A stretch of DNA of 20,011 nucleotides, from the NCBI GenBank assembly GCA_905197585.1, contig CAJJZO010000010.1, positions 1-20,011 on the forward strand, given 5' to 3'. Made by a program: the position numbers and the translations under genes. This DNA comes from an uncultured Collinsella sp. GTDB lineage: Bacteria; Actinomycetota; Coriobacteriia; Coriobacteriales; Coriobacteriaceae. Shown piece by piece: positions 1 to 8,151 of the stretch. Under the pieces are notes generated by a model. The model searched no databases. It was not told where the DNA came from and saw only the letters and a list, made by a program, of their open reading frames with translations. Each line of letters begins with the position of its first letter. Position 1 is the stretch's first letter.

Positions 1-2469
1 ACCTTCGTCGATTCGGCGGCCGACGCCAAGGAGGGCGTCGAGAGTGGTGAGTACTATGCGGCCATCGTGATCCCCAAGAACTTCTCGGATAACCTGGTCT
101 CGATGCTCGACGGCAACTACCATCAGCCCAAGCTTACGTACTACGTCAATGAGAAGAAGAGCGCTATTGCGCCCAAGGTTACCGACACCGGTGCAAACAC
201 CATCGAGGAGCAGATCAACTCGGAATTTGTCTCCACGGTGGGCGAGACCGTTGCCAGTATTGCCAAGGATGCCGGAGTCGATTTAAAGGACAAGGCAACC
301 CAGACTCAGGATTCGTTGGCCGGTTCGGTATCAGAGGCTTCCGATACGTTGGGCGAAGTGCGTGATTCGATTGGCGACATGAATGCCGCCATCGATAAGG
401 CGAGTGGTTCCATTGCCTCGGCAGATGCGGCACTTGCCGGTCTGCAGGGTCAGGCGCCGTCGCTGACGCAGGCGATCTCCCAGGGCAATGACCTGCTGGG
501 CGAGGCTCGCGCCACGGCGGGCAACTCTGTCGCCTCGCTCTCCAAGGCGCTCTCGGAAGGCAGCCTTGCGCTCACCAAGACGTCAGCCTCTGCGAACGCT
601 GCCATCGGCAAGCTGACGGGCACGGTCACATCTACGACCACCCGTATCGACAACTCGCTCGAGTCTCTCCAAGCGACGATCGACCACAATAAGGCCGTTA
701 TCGGGCACTTAGAGATTCTCGCCAATGACACGTCGACAGGTTCCGAGGAAATTGACGCGCGCATTGTATCGACCATCGATTTGCTTCGAGAGCAGAATGA
801 AAAGCTTCAGAGCATCAAGGACGGTCTGTCCGCGCAGTCGAGCGCCATGGCGAATGACGCAGCGGCTGTTTCGGGTGCCAGTGACGCTATCAATAACGCA
901 ATTCATACCGGTGCGACCAACCTTGGCCAAGCCCAGACGGACTTGGGCCAAAACGCGCTGCCGAAGGCCTCGAGCGCGCTCGACTCTTTTGCTGCCGTTT
1001 CGGGCGACCTGACCGGTATCGTCTCGGGTATGACATCTACACTTGCAAATGCGCGCGGCACGTTGGCGCAGCTTAGCGCTACGCTCGGCCAGGCCAAGAC
1101 CACGCTGTCCCAGACCGATTCCTCGCTTGCCAAGGTCCAGGACAAGCTTGCAACCGCCGCCAATGACATCGCGGCGCTGCAGACCTCCGAGTCCATGGGC
1201 GAGCTGGCCGATCTGATGGGCGTCGATGTCAATGACGTGGCAGATTTCATGGCGTCTCCGGTTGAGTTGACGTCCAAGTCAATCTATCCGGTCAAGAGCT
1301 TTGGCTCGGGCATCGCTCCCTTCTACACCAATCTGGCGCTTTGGGTGGGCGGCTATGTGCTCATCGCCATTTACAAGCTCGAGGTCGACCGTGAAGGTGT
1401 TGGCAGCTTTACGGCGCGCCAAGGCTACTTTGGCCGCTGGTTGCTCATGGTGATCCTGGGCGCGTTGCAGGCCATCATCGTTACGGTAGGCGATCTGGTG
1501 ATTGGCGTGCAGTGCGTCAGCCCGCTGCTGTTCGTGCTGGGCGGCATCGCCATTTCGTTCACCTACGTCAATATCATCTATGCGCTGTCCACCACGTTTA
1601 AGCATATCGGCAAGGCTATCGGCGTCATTCTCGTCATCGTGCAGATCCCGGGTTCGTCGGGCATGTACCCCATCGAGATGATGCCCGGCTTCTTCCAGTG
1701 GCTGCACCCGCTGCTGCCCTTTACCTACGGCATCAATCTGCTGCGCGAGACGGTCGGCGGCATGTATTCGTTCAACTACCTGTTTAACCTGTGCATTCTG
1801 GGCGTGTTCTTGATCGTGGCGCTCTTTATCGGCCTGCAGCTGCGTCCGCTGCTGCTCAACCTTAACCTGCTCTTTGATAAACAGCTCTCCACGACCGGTA
1901 TGATGATTTGCGAGTCCAACGACCTGCCGCGCCAGCGCTACTCGCTGCGCACGGCCATGCGCGTCATGCTCGATTCCGATTCGTACCGTCGCGAACTGCT
2001 CGATCATGCGGTCGCCTTTGAACATCGCTACCCGTACTACATCAAGGGCGGTTTTGCCGCCGTGGTGGGCGTTCAGGTCCTGCTCTTTGTCCTGTCGACG
2101 GTTCTCGATATCGACAATAACGGCAAGATCATCCTGCTTGTCATTTGGATCATCTCGGTTATTGCCATCTGCGGCTGGCTTATCAATATCGAATATATCC
2201 GAGCGAGCCTCAATACCCAGATGCGCATCTCGGCGCTTTCGGATGAGGACCTGCGTCGCGAGATGCGCGAACACACGGCCGCCATTCCTGCCGCCAGCCA
2301 CATGTTTGGCCTCAACGCCAGCGAGCGTGGTGCCAAGGGCGGCGATCAGTCCACGGGCCGCTTGCCGCATATCGGCTCGCACCATAAATCTCAGGGCAGC
2401 GACAGCACAGCCACAAATGATGGAGATACCACCGCGCTTGGCAAGCACTCCAAAGGAGGTGAGGCATAA
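1..2469 (+). CDS. YhgE/Pip family membrane protein, 5'-truncated by the window edge
   Basis: The frame is open from base 1, so the start lies outside the window; 822 residues are visible. The first visible residues (ending YYAAIVIPK) match the equivalent YYAAVVIPK stretch of the next gene, which places the cut inside the N-terminal extracytoplasmic domain. A long Ala/Ser/Asp-rich helical region follows (about residues 50-420), then a membrane domain of about six helices with the family features APFYTNLALWVGG and YPIEM...PFTYGIN. Two more hydrophobic segments and a charged tail come after it (VLLFVLSTVLDI and IILLVIWIISVIAI, about residues 690-745). YhgE/Pip proteins are ABC-2-like membrane proteins related to the Lactococcus phage infection protein and to EsaA of type VII secretion; their exact role is unknown in most species. 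The stop TAA directly abuts the ATG of the next gene, so the two are co-transcribed. The C-terminal extension is absent from the downstream paralogue. Confidence 0.9.
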   Translation, partial: TFVDSAADAKEGVESGEYYAAIVIPKNFSDNLVSMLDGNYHQPKLTYYVNEKKSAIAPKVTDTGANTIEEQINSEFVSTVGETVASIAKDAGVDLKDKATQTQDSLAGSVSEASDTLGEVRDSIGDMNAAIDKASGSIASADAALAGLQGQAPSLTQAISQGNDLLGEARATAGNSVASLSKALSEGSLALTKTSASANAAIGKLTGTVTSTTTRIDNSLESLQATIDHNKAVIGHLEILANDTSTGSEEIDARIVSTIDLLREQNEKLQSIKDGLSAQSSAMANDAAAVSGASDAINNAIHTGATNLGQAQTDLGQNALPKASSALDSFAAVSGDLTGIVSGMTSTLANARGTLAQLSATLGQAKTTLSQTDSSLAKVQDKLATAANDIAALQTSESMGELADLMGVDVNDVADFMASPVELTSKSIYPVKSFGSGIAPFYTNLALWVGGYVLIAIYKLEVDREGVGSFTARQGYFGRWLLMVILGALQAIIVTVGDLVIGVQCVSPLLFVLGGIAISFTYVNIIYALSTTFKHIGKAIGVILVIVQIPGSSGMYPIEMMPGFFQWLHPLLPFTYGINLLRETVGGMYSFNYLFNLCILGVFLIVALFIGLQLRPLLLNLNLLFDKQLSTTGMMICESNDLPRQRYSLRTAMRVMLDSDSYRRELLDHAVAFEHRYPYYIKGGFAAVVGVQVLLFVLSTVLDIDNNGKIILLVIWIISVIAICGWLINIEYIRASLNTQMRISALSDEDLRREMREHTAAIPAASHMFGLNASERGAKGGDQSTGRLPHIGSHHKSQGSDSTATNDGDTTALGKHSKGGEA

Positions 2470-4659
2470 ATGAAGAACATCCTGCATCTGTTTAAGCGCG
2501 ATGTCCAAAATGTGTCTCGCTCCGTAATCGGCTTGGTTGTCGTGATGGGCCTCGTTATCGTACCGTGCCTGTACGCGTGGTTTAACATCGCCGGCAGCTG
2601 GGACCCGTACGGCAACACCGGCAATCTTAAGATCGCCGTGGTCAACACCGATGAGGGTTACGAGAGCGATTTGATCCCCGTCGAGGTTAACGTGGGCGAA
2701 AACGTGACCGCCACCCTACGCGGCAACGAGAGCTTCGATTGGGTTGTGCTCAACAATCGCGAAAAGGCTATCGAGGGCGTTAAGTCGGGCGCGTACTATG
2801 CTGCCGTCGTTATCCCCAAAACGTTTAGCGCTGACATGATGACGCTTTTCTCGACCGACGTGAAGCATGCCGATATCGAGTTCTACGAGAATCAGAAGGC
2901 CAACGCCATTGCGCAGATCGTGACCGAGAAGGGTTCGAGCGCCGTCCAGAGCCAGGTTAACGAAACTTTTACCGAGACCATTACGAGCATCGGTCTTAAG
3001 ACGGTGTCCAGCCTGCTCGATTACATGAGCACCGACCAGGTCAGCAACTTTATCGCCAACCTGTCCTCGACGCTCGGCGATTCGATTGAGGACCTGCAAG
3101 ACGTTCAGGCTAATGCTTCGTCGCTCGCGGGCATTTTGAGCTCTACGTCCGATTCGCTGACGTCGGCGAGCGGTATGCTCCAGCAGACGGGTACGGTCGA
3201 TGAGTCGACCAAGCAGTTGATGGAGCATGCCAAGAGCGGCATGAGCGATTCCAAAGAAGCGCTGAAGGCCGCCAACGACGCCATCAACGCCGCGATTGAC
3301 GGAAGCGCGGGCTCGTTCGACAACGTGTCCGCCGAGCTTGCGAAGGCATTCGATGCCGCAAACCAGCATGTGGACCTTACGGTGTCTCAGCTCAACGATG
3401 CCGCGGCGGCGCTCAATACACGTGCCGACGATATCGACGCCACGGCCGACCAGCTCCGCGGCTTTGCCGAGCAGGTCAGTGACGAAAAGCTCCAGGAGAG
3501 CCTCAAGTCTGTGGCAACATCGCTGAACAGGATCGCGGTGGAGTATCGCAACAGCGCCAAGGACCTGACGGCAACTGCTAAGTCCCTTTCTGACAGCATG
3601 GCAGAGGTCAACAGCACGCGTGCCGAAGTCGACCAGGCCATCGCCGATGCCAAGGCGGGCATTTCGGGCGCCAAGTCCGACTACGACTCCACGTTCTCGG
3701 TCAAGGCAAAGGAGCTCAAGAAGACGGTTTCAGGCATCCTGGACTCGCTGGATGGCATCTCGGGCGATCTGGATAGCGCCGTAGACGGCCTGACCGACGC
3801 ATCCGGTTCGCTGGCAAAGGGCCTCTCCAAGGCTGCAAAGCTGGTCAACAAGGCTTCCGATCAGCTGGGTGAAGCGTCCGATAAGATCAGTGCCTTTAAG
3901 GACGAGCTCGACGGCGCCCTTATGTCGGACGATCTGGCCACGATCAAGACGATGATTGGCAATGATCCCGAGGGTTTGGCCGTGTCGCTTTCCGGTCCCG
4001 TCGCGCTCGATCGCAAGCCGGTCTATCCGATCCGCAACTACGGCTCGGCCATGGCGCCGTTCTACACGATTCTGTCGCTCTGGGTCGGCTCGATCGTGCT
4101 GGCGGCCATGATGAAGGTGTCGGTTGACGACGAACTCATCAATGAGTTAATCCCCGTGCGCTTGCACGAGATCTACCTGGGCCGCTACCTGTTCTTTGGC
4201 GGTCTGGCCCTGCTGCAGGCAACGCTCGTGTGCGCGGGCGACATCCTGTTCTTTGGCATTCAGTGCGACAACCCGCTGCAGTTTGTGCTGGCGGGCTGGG
4301 TTGCGAGCCTCGTGTTCTCCAATATCGTCTACACGCTTACGGTGTCGTTTGGCGATATCGGTAAGGCACTCGCTGTCGTGCTGTTGGTTATGCAGGTCGG
4401 TGGTTCGGGCGGTACGTTCCCCATCGAGATGACCGGCCCCGTGTTCCAGGCGATCTATCCGTTCCTGCCGTTCACCCACGGCATCAACGCCATGCACGCC
4501 GCCATGGCTGGCGCCTACCATATGGAGTACTGGGTTGAGCTGGGCATTCTGGCGAGCTATCTGATTCCGTCGCTGGCCCTGGGCGTCGTCTTCCGCCGTC
4601 CGGTCATCAAAGCCAACGACTGGATCATCGAAAAGCTGGAGTCGACAAAGCTAATTTAG
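2470..4659 (+). CDS. YhgE/Pip family membrane protein
   Basis: This 729-residue protein is complete. The start ATG follows the upstream stop with no gap and is served by AAAGGAGG at 2452-2459, inside the end of the upstream gene. An N-terminal helix (VIGLVVVMGLVIVPCLYAW, about residues 18-36) anchors an extracytoplasmic domain. A long Ala/Ser/Asp-rich coiled region runs to about residue 500, and a C-terminal membrane domain of about six helices follows. The conserved landmarks APFYTILSLWVGS, FPIEMTGPVFQ and PFTHGIN align with the upstream gene, so the two are tandem paralogues and may form a heteromer (inference). It lacks the long C-terminal tail of its neighbour. Family knowledge links such proteins to phage adsorption in lactococci and to EsaA-like export components; no type VII secretion gene is visible here, so the function stays open. 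Confidence 0.93.
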   Translation: MKNILHLFKRDVQNVSRSVIGLVVVMGLVIVPCLYAWFNIAGSWDPYGNTGNLKIAVVNTDEGYESDLIPVEVNVGENVTATLRGNESFDWVVLNNREKAIEGVKSGAYYAAVVIPKTFSADMMTLFSTDVKHADIEFYENQKANAIAQIVTEKGSSAVQSQVNETFTETITSIGLKTVSSLLDYMSTDQVSNFIANLSSTLGDSIEDLQDVQANASSLAGILSSTSDSLTSASGMLQQTGTVDESTKQLMEHAKSGMSDSKEALKAANDAINAAIDGSAGSFDNVSAELAKAFDAANQHVDLTVSQLNDAAAALNTRADDIDATADQLRGFAEQVSDEKLQESLKSVATSLNRIAVEYRNSAKDLTATAKSLSDSMAEVNSTRAEVDQAIADAKAGISGAKSDYDSTFSVKAKELKKTVSGILDSLDGISGDLDSAVDGLTDASGSLAKGLSKAAKLVNKASDQLGEASDKISAFKDELDGALMSDDLATIKTMIGNDPEGLAVSLSGPVALDRKPVYPIRNYGSAMAPFYTILSLWVGSIVLAAMMKVSVDDELINELIPVRLHEIYLGRYLFFGGLALLQATLVCAGDILFFGIQCDNPLQFVLAGWVASLVFSNIVYTLTVSFGDIGKALAVVLLVMQVGGSGGTFPIEMTGPVFQAIYPFLPFTHGINAMHAAMAGAYHMEYWVELGILASYLIPSLALGVVFRRPVIKANDWIIEKLESTKLI

Positions 4660-4693
4660 TGCGGCAACGTTAACGCTGATGTAGCACTAATGC

Positions 4694-4839
4694 CAGCGAG
4701 CGAGCCGCATTTGCGCCAAGGTGACGTGAAATGAAAGGGCGCTGACCTTCTGGTCGCGCCCTTGAAATTGAGCGTCAGATTGCCGCTTAGGGGCGTTTGC
4801 AGCGTCGAGCAGTTACGGCGTTTGGTAAAACGCCGTAAC
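4694..4839. repeat. 146-bp structured dispersed repeat, copy 1
   Basis: The segment is the same length as, and mostly identical to, 8152-8297. It contains the hairpin AAGGGCGC/GCGCCCTT (4735-4763, with inner stem GACC/GGTC) and a perfect 12-bp hairpin GTTACGGCGTTT-GGTA-AAACGCCGTAAC at 4812-4839. A 17-base stretch between them differs completely between copies. Both copies lie just past the 3' end of a minus-strand gene. Read on the minus strand, the first hairpin is followed by TTTCATTTC, so it may act as a weak terminator for the lipoprotein gene. The rest of the 4660-4857 gap shows no gene. Confidence 0.8.
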
Positions 4840-4857
4840 GAACTACCGCGTAACCCC

Positions 4858-5415
4858 CTAGCTCAGCATTGCATCCATCATCTCGGAGTTGACAGAGTCG
4901 TCGGCAGACCACTCGCCGTCGTCGTTGCAGGTGTACTTGAAGATAACCGTGGTCTTCCTGGGCTCGGCGGCCTTGGTCACATCGACCATAACCTGACCGG
5001 CCATCTTGTACAGCTCGTCATCGGAAGGAACCGTGTCAAGCGCAGCGACCTTCTCCTGATACTGGGTGGAGAAGTCCTCGACGATCTTGTTCATAGACTT
5101 GCAGGTGATGGAGACCTCGGCGGTCGCGACACCCTTGTCCTCGTCGACCGTCACGTCGCCGATCTTGTAGTCAAAGCCCTCGAGATAGGTCTTGGCGTAC
5201 TCCTTGGGATCGATACCCAGCTGCTCGAACTCGTCGCCCGAAGCCTCCTCCAGACCAGAGAGGAAGTCGTCGCCACCGTTCTTGACCTCGTCAAACTGTG
5301 TCGTAAGATCCTCGGTGATGAGCTCCTCAACCGAAGGACCTCCACAGCCGGAAAGTACGACCACGCATGCAACCAAGACGGCCATGAGGGGCGCAAGCAG
5401 CAGCTTCTTTTTCAT
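4858..5415 (-). CDS. putative lipoprotein of unknown function
   Basis: The 185-residue product starts MKKKLLLAPLMAVLVACVVV and carries a lipobox LSGC with the lipidated Cys at residue 24, so it should be exported and anchored on the outer face of the membrane. The mature part is acidic, with no enzyme motif I recognise. The ATG at 5413-5415 is preceded on the minus strand by GGGAGG with a 6-base gap; longer in-frame extensions upstream have no signal peptide and no ribosome site. It is a single-gene unit with a candidate promoter at 5481-5510, convergent with the YhgE/Pip pair. The nearest description I can give is one of the many small Coriobacteriia lipoproteins; a DUF4878/DUF5105-like fold is possible but not demonstrated. 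Confidence 0.85.
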   Translation of the reverse strand: MKKKLLLAPLMAVLVACVVVLSGCGGPSVEELITEDLTTQFDEVKNGGDDFLSGLEEASGDEFEQLGIDPKEYAKTYLEGFDYKIGDVTVDEDKGVATAEVSITCKSMNKIVEDFSTQYQEKVAALDTVPSDDELYKMAGQVMVDVTKAAEPRKTTVIFKYTCNDDGEWSADDSVNSEMMDAMLS

Positions 5416-5480
5416 GTTGTTCCTCCCAATGAGCGGCACCGCGCTTCCCGGACGCGGCACACGTTGTAATAAGTAAGCCC

Positions 5481-5510
5481 ATACTATCCACTTATGAACA
5501 CCCTCGGCAA
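5481..5510 (-). promoter_or_regulatory. candidate promoter of the lipoprotein gene
   Basis: On the minus strand TTGCCG (5505-5510) and TAGTAT (5481-5486) are separated by 18 bases, about 65 bases upstream of the start codon. Both boxes are imperfect, so this is a moderate call. Confidence 0.4.
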
Positions 5511-5593
5511 CGCGAAGGCGCGGTCGGTTCGTTTTAGCGTCCGAACGGTTTGCAAGCCCGCCCAACGTGCAATAAAACGCTTCCCCGCGATGC

Positions 5594-5625
5594 AATAAAA
5601 AAGGTGGCCGGAAAACCCGACCACC
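5594..5625 (-). terminator. Rho-independent terminator of the PTS IIA gene
   Basis: Read on the minus strand, GGTGGTCGG pairs with CCGGCCACC (one A/C mismatch) around a short loop and is followed by TTTTTTATT. It sits about 27 bases past the IIA stop codon. Confidence 0.88.
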
Positions 5626-5651
5626 CTTGCACATCCTTTGGATGCCACAGT

Positions 5652-6188
5652 TTACTTGCGGACGACCTTGACGATGGCGTCACCGGCGGCGACGGCGGAC
5701 TCTGCCTCAACGGTGAGCTCGACGTCGGCAAACTCGGCGGTGTTGGACACGGCCACCACGACGCAGTCCTTATAACCAGCAGCGGCGATCTTGGCGCGGT
5801 CGATCTTGAGGATGGGCTGGCCGGCCTTCACGACGTCGTCGGCCTTGACGAAGCCCTCGAAGCCGTCACCGTTCATGTTGACGGTATCGACGCCAACGTG
5901 CACCAGAACCTCGATGCCGCTATCGGACTGCAGACCCACGGCGTGACCCATGGTGACGGTCACCTTACCGTCGCAGGGAGCGTAGACCAGATCGTCCTCG
6001 GGCCACACGGCACAGCCCTTGCCCAGAACCTCGCCACCAAAGACGGGATCGGGCACGTCGGCCATCTTGATGACCTTGCCCTTGACGGGCGAGCACAGCA
6101 CGTCAGCGCCAGCAGAAGCAGAGATGGAGGCCGGAGCAGCGGCAGCCGCGGGCTCAGCCTTCTTCTTGAACATATCAAACAGACCCAT
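5652..6188 (-). CDS. PTS glucose-type IIA component (EIIA-Glc/Crr family)
   Basis: This 178-residue protein is a phosphocarrier of the phosphotransferase system. It would receive phosphate from HPr on a histidine and pass it to a IIB domain. The type 1 EIIA signature GIEVLVHVGVDTV places the phosphorylated His at residue 97. The second conserved active-site histidine is His82 (TMGHAVGL), and the SPVKGKVI / APCDGKV half-repeats of the beta-sandwich are present. A short amphipathic N-terminus (MGLFDMFKKK) precedes an Ala-rich linker, a known membrane-tethering feature of the family. I chose the ATG at 6186-6188 because it follows AGGAG with good spacing and begins at the family N-terminus. The protein stands alone, with no IIB/IIC, HPr or enzyme I nearby, so it probably serves several permeases or a regulatory role elsewhere (inference). 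It has its own promoter and terminator. Confidence 0.93.
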   Translation of the reverse strand: MGLFDMFKKKAEPAAAAAPASISASAGADVLCSPVKGKVIKMADVPDPVFGGEVLGKGCAVWPEDDLVYAPCDGKVTVTMGHAVGLQSDSGIEVLVHVGVDTVNMNGDGFEGFVKADDVVKAGQPILKIDRAKIAAAGYKDCVVVAVSNTAEFADVELTVEAESAVAAGDAIVKVVRK

Positions 6189-6237
6189 ACGTTTTCTCCT
6201 CTTGATTAAGCGCAACGTTGTGCGCATGCCTACGGTA

Positions 6238-6266
6238 ATTATAGTGCCAAATGGTTCAAATGCTAA
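6238..6266 (-). promoter_or_regulatory. promoter of the PTS IIA gene
   Basis: On the minus strand a perfect TATAAT (6238-6243) lies 17 bases downstream of TTAGCA (6261-6266). Transcription would begin near 6231, leaving a leader of about 40 bases that contains the near-palindrome GCGCACAACGTTGCGC. Confidence 0.7.
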
Positions 6267-6527
6267 GGTGGGGACTCGAATCGCGAGCCCTTCCCGGTAG
6301 TGCTCGTGGGACGAGCATCTCCTTTGCATCGCGGGTCGATAAGCCGAGTATCGTCTGCGCACGGGACGGGCAGAAGCGGGCGCACCAAACCCGATACTTC
6401 TTTTCGCTCTCGAGTCCTGCCGCCGCCCCGTCCCTGACACTTCCTGATACCGACCGAAACGTGCCAAAATAAAACCGTCCCTTTTTGGTAGGTTTGGCGA
6501 GTGTGGATTTTCGGACGCTTAACTAAC
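6267..6527. other. non-coding stretch between the IIA promoter and the Fic island
   Basis: I see no supportable gene. It holds two small hairpins: GGG(A)CTCG/CGAGCCC around 6271-6290 and TGCTCGT/ACGAGCA around 6300-6316. A loose inverted repeat GCCAAA.../...TTTGGC lies near 6463-6498. Base composition shifts from GC-rich to AT-rich towards 6480. Confidence 0.5.
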
Positions 6528-6597
6528 GAGCGTGGATAATCTCCCACTTTGACTTTGAGGCCGTCACCGAGCCAAAAACGGGAGATTATCCACGTTC
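6528..6597 (+). repeat. palindromic element, copy 1 (left of the Fic gene)
   Basis: Arms GAGCGTGGATAATCTCCC (6528-6545) and GGGAGATTATCCACGTTC (6580-6597) pair over 18 positions with one G/T wobble around a 34-base loop. Loop ends (ACTTTGA... and ...GCCAAAAAC) match copy 2 at 7970-8033, whereas the loop centre differs. This is typical of a REP/MITE-like family with conserved arms. Confidence 0.85.
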
Positions 6598-6640
6598 ATT
6601 TTGGATGACCCCCTTGTACCAAGCCGAGCTCCATGGTCAA

Positions 6641-6744
6641 GTAATAACGACTTCTCATCATTAGATTGTTTACATCAATTCTAATAACTATTTAATCCTT
6701 AAACTCGTTATTAGAATTGATATGATTAGCCTAATAACGAGTTT
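6641..6744 (+). promoter_or_regulatory. Fic gene promoter with an array of inverted TAATAAC operator-like boxes
   Basis: Boxes of (C/G)TAATAAC or its complement occur at 6641-6648, 6681-6688, 6707-6714 and 6731-6738. Two perfect inverted repeats result: a 15-bp pair (ATCAATTCTAATAAC, 6674-6688, with 6707-6721) and a 14-bp pair (AAACTCGTTATTAG, 6701-6714, with 6731-6744). They share the central box. An extended -10 motif TGATATGAT (6718-6726) lies between the boxes; a second possible promoter is TTGTTT-17-TATTTA (6666-6694). A repressor bound to these boxes would cover the promoter. The winged-helix tail of the Fic protein is the obvious candidate (inference). Confidence 0.72.
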
Positions 6745-6770
6745 CCGGCACTAAAGATATGGAGGGCGCG

Positions 6771-7943
6771 ATGCAAATCGAGGAGAACGGCCAGGGAACG
6801 CTCCGCAATAATCTATCGGGGAAATTGGCTTACTATTCGTTTTTTCCAACGCCCTTGCAATCATTGAGGCAGCTAAACCTCACCGAGGAAACCTATCGCA
6901 CGCTTTCCGCATGCTCACGAAAGCTTGGAGAGCTTGAAGGCATGCTCTACTTTGTTCCCAACGCCGACATGTATCTGACAATGTACGTGCGCAAAGAAGC
7001 ACTCCTTTCTTCGCAAATTGAGGGAACCCAGTGCACGTTTGACGACCTACTTAGTCCATCGCAAACACAACTCCATCATAAAGATGTCGCAGACGTCGTG
7101 AATTACGTCCGTGCTGTCGACCGCGGCGTAGAACTGCTCAAAAAGATGCCCTTGTGCACGAGACTTCTTAGGCAAGTTCATGCGGTCCTGCTGGACGGAG
7201 TGCGCGGAACGGAGAAGAATCCAGGCGAGCTGCGCTCCTCACAAAACTGGATTGGCCCCTCAGGCTGCACCATTGCAACCGCATCGTTTGTCCCTCCAAA
7301 CATTGAAGATTTGAGTAACACGCTCCAGGACCTCGAACGCTTTATCAATGAGCCTCAAGTCGAAATGGATCCGATTGTGCGGGCGGCGCTCGTCCATTAC
7401 CAATTTGAAACTGCCCATCCATTCCTAGACGGAAACGGTCGCCTGGGCAGGCTTCTCATTACACTTATGCTCATCAATGATGGCGTTCTTCATTCTTGCT
7501 TGTTCTATCCATCGTTCCAGTTCAAGAAAAATCGAAGCGAGTACTACCGGCAACTCACATCCGTAAGGGAGAGAGGCACTTACGAGGAATGGATAGAGTT
7601 TTTCTGCAACAGTCTTCTCGAGAGTGCGAAGGACTCGGTAGGGTCTTTAAAAAACCTTGTTGACCTCCATAACCGTTCCACAGCAACCATTACCGAAAAT
7701 CTCGGAAGGACTGCTGCAAACGGGCAAAGGCTGTTGGGCATTCTTGAAGAGCACCCCATCGTCGACACCGCATTCATCGCTGCCCAACTCGATATCGGCA
7801 GGAGTACCGCGAGCTCGCTCGTCAAATCATTTGAAGAATTGGGTATCCTCCGTCCGCTCGACGAGTCAAGACAGAGATACCGGCAGTACGGGTATGAAGA
7901 GTATCTTTCGATTCTCAGGGAAGACGCCGAGCCGATTAGATAG
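6771..7943 (+). CDS. class II Fic family protein with C-terminal winged helix (adenylyltransferase-like)
   Basis: This 390-residue protein has the complete Fic motif HPFLDGNGRLGR (residues 216-227, catalytic His216), which uses ATP to attach AMP to hydroxyl side chains of a target protein. An inhibitory-helix motif SSQIEG (residues 80-85; Ser80, Glu84) precedes the core, which defines class II, self-inhibited Fic proteins. A Fic_N-like region (LPNADMYLTM-type, residues 20-100) is also present. Residues about 320-380 (RLLGILEEHPIVDTAFIAAQ and onwards) look like a winged helix-turn-helix. I chose the ATG at 6771 because GGAGG (6761-6765) sits 5 bases before it; the in-frame ATG at 6759 has no ribosome site. 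Codon use is less GC-rich than its neighbours (about half GC by eye), and palindromes flank it, so acquisition by transfer is likely. The target is unknown. No separate antitoxin is visible, in keeping with built-in inhibition. Confidence 0.92.
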   Translation: MQIEENGQGTLRNNLSGKLAYYSFFPTPLQSLRQLNLTEETYRTLSACSRKLGELEGMLYFVPNADMYLTMYVRKEALLSSQIEGTQCTFDDLLSPSQTQLHHKDVADVVNYVRAVDRGVELLKKMPLCTRLLRQVHAVLLDGVRGTEKNPGELRSSQNWIGPSGCTIATASFVPPNIEDLSNTLQDLERFINEPQVEMDPIVRAALVHYQFETAHPFLDGNGRLGRLLITLMLINDGVLHSCLFYPSFQFKKNRSEYYRQLTSVRERGTYEEWIEFFCNSLLESAKDSVGSLKNLVDLHNRSTATITENLGRTAANGQRLLGILEEHPIVDTAFIAAQLDIGRSTASSLVKSFEELGILRPLDESRQRYRQYGYEEYLSILREDAEPIR

Positions 7944-7969
7944 GCATCGCAACCCAGGCAAATTAAAGC

Positions 7970-8033
7970 GAGCGTGGATAATCTCCCACTTTGAGCCTGC
8001 ACACAGGCCAAAAACGGGAGATTATCCACGCTC
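7970..8033 (+). repeat. palindromic element, copy 2 (right of the Fic gene)
   Basis: A perfect 18-bp inverted repeat, GAGCGTGGATAATCTCCC (7970-7987) with its complement (8016-8033), surrounds a 28-base loop. That loop contains an inner hairpin GCCTG/CAGGC. Orientation is the same as copy 1 at 6528-6597. It begins 26 bases past the Fic stop and could also serve as a transcript-end structure. Confidence 0.88.
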
Positions 8034-8040
8034 ATTCCTG

Positions 8041-8073
8041 AGTAGTCATTTATGAACGTCCCCAATGACTAGT
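8041..8073. repeat. short palindrome AGTAGTCATT / AATGACTAGT
   Basis: The arms at 8041-8050 and 8064-8073 pair at 9 of 10 positions around a 13-base loop. The right part (CCCCAATGACTAGTC) recurs with one change as CCCCGATGACTAGTC at 14186-14200, another gene boundary. This suggests a further small repeat family. The interval 8074-8151 contains only degenerate similarity to the start of the 146-bp repeat (CAGCGAACGGGCCGCATT at 8101). Confidence 0.5.
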
Positions 8074-8151
8074 CCGGCAACGCCGATGCCTTGGCAACGG
8101 CAGCGAACGGGCCGCATTCGGAGCAAAACAACGCCGCAAGTAGAGGACGGA

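Noticed and set aside
6258..6330. tRNA-like segment on the minus strand (GATTCGAGTCCCCACC)
   Set aside because: The T-loop-like string is present, but the flanking bases do not pair as a T-stem and no anticodon arm or acceptor stem can be formed.
6528..8033. Composite transposon around the Fic gene
   Set aside because: No transposase gene or clear target-site duplication is seen; only short palindromes in direct orientation.
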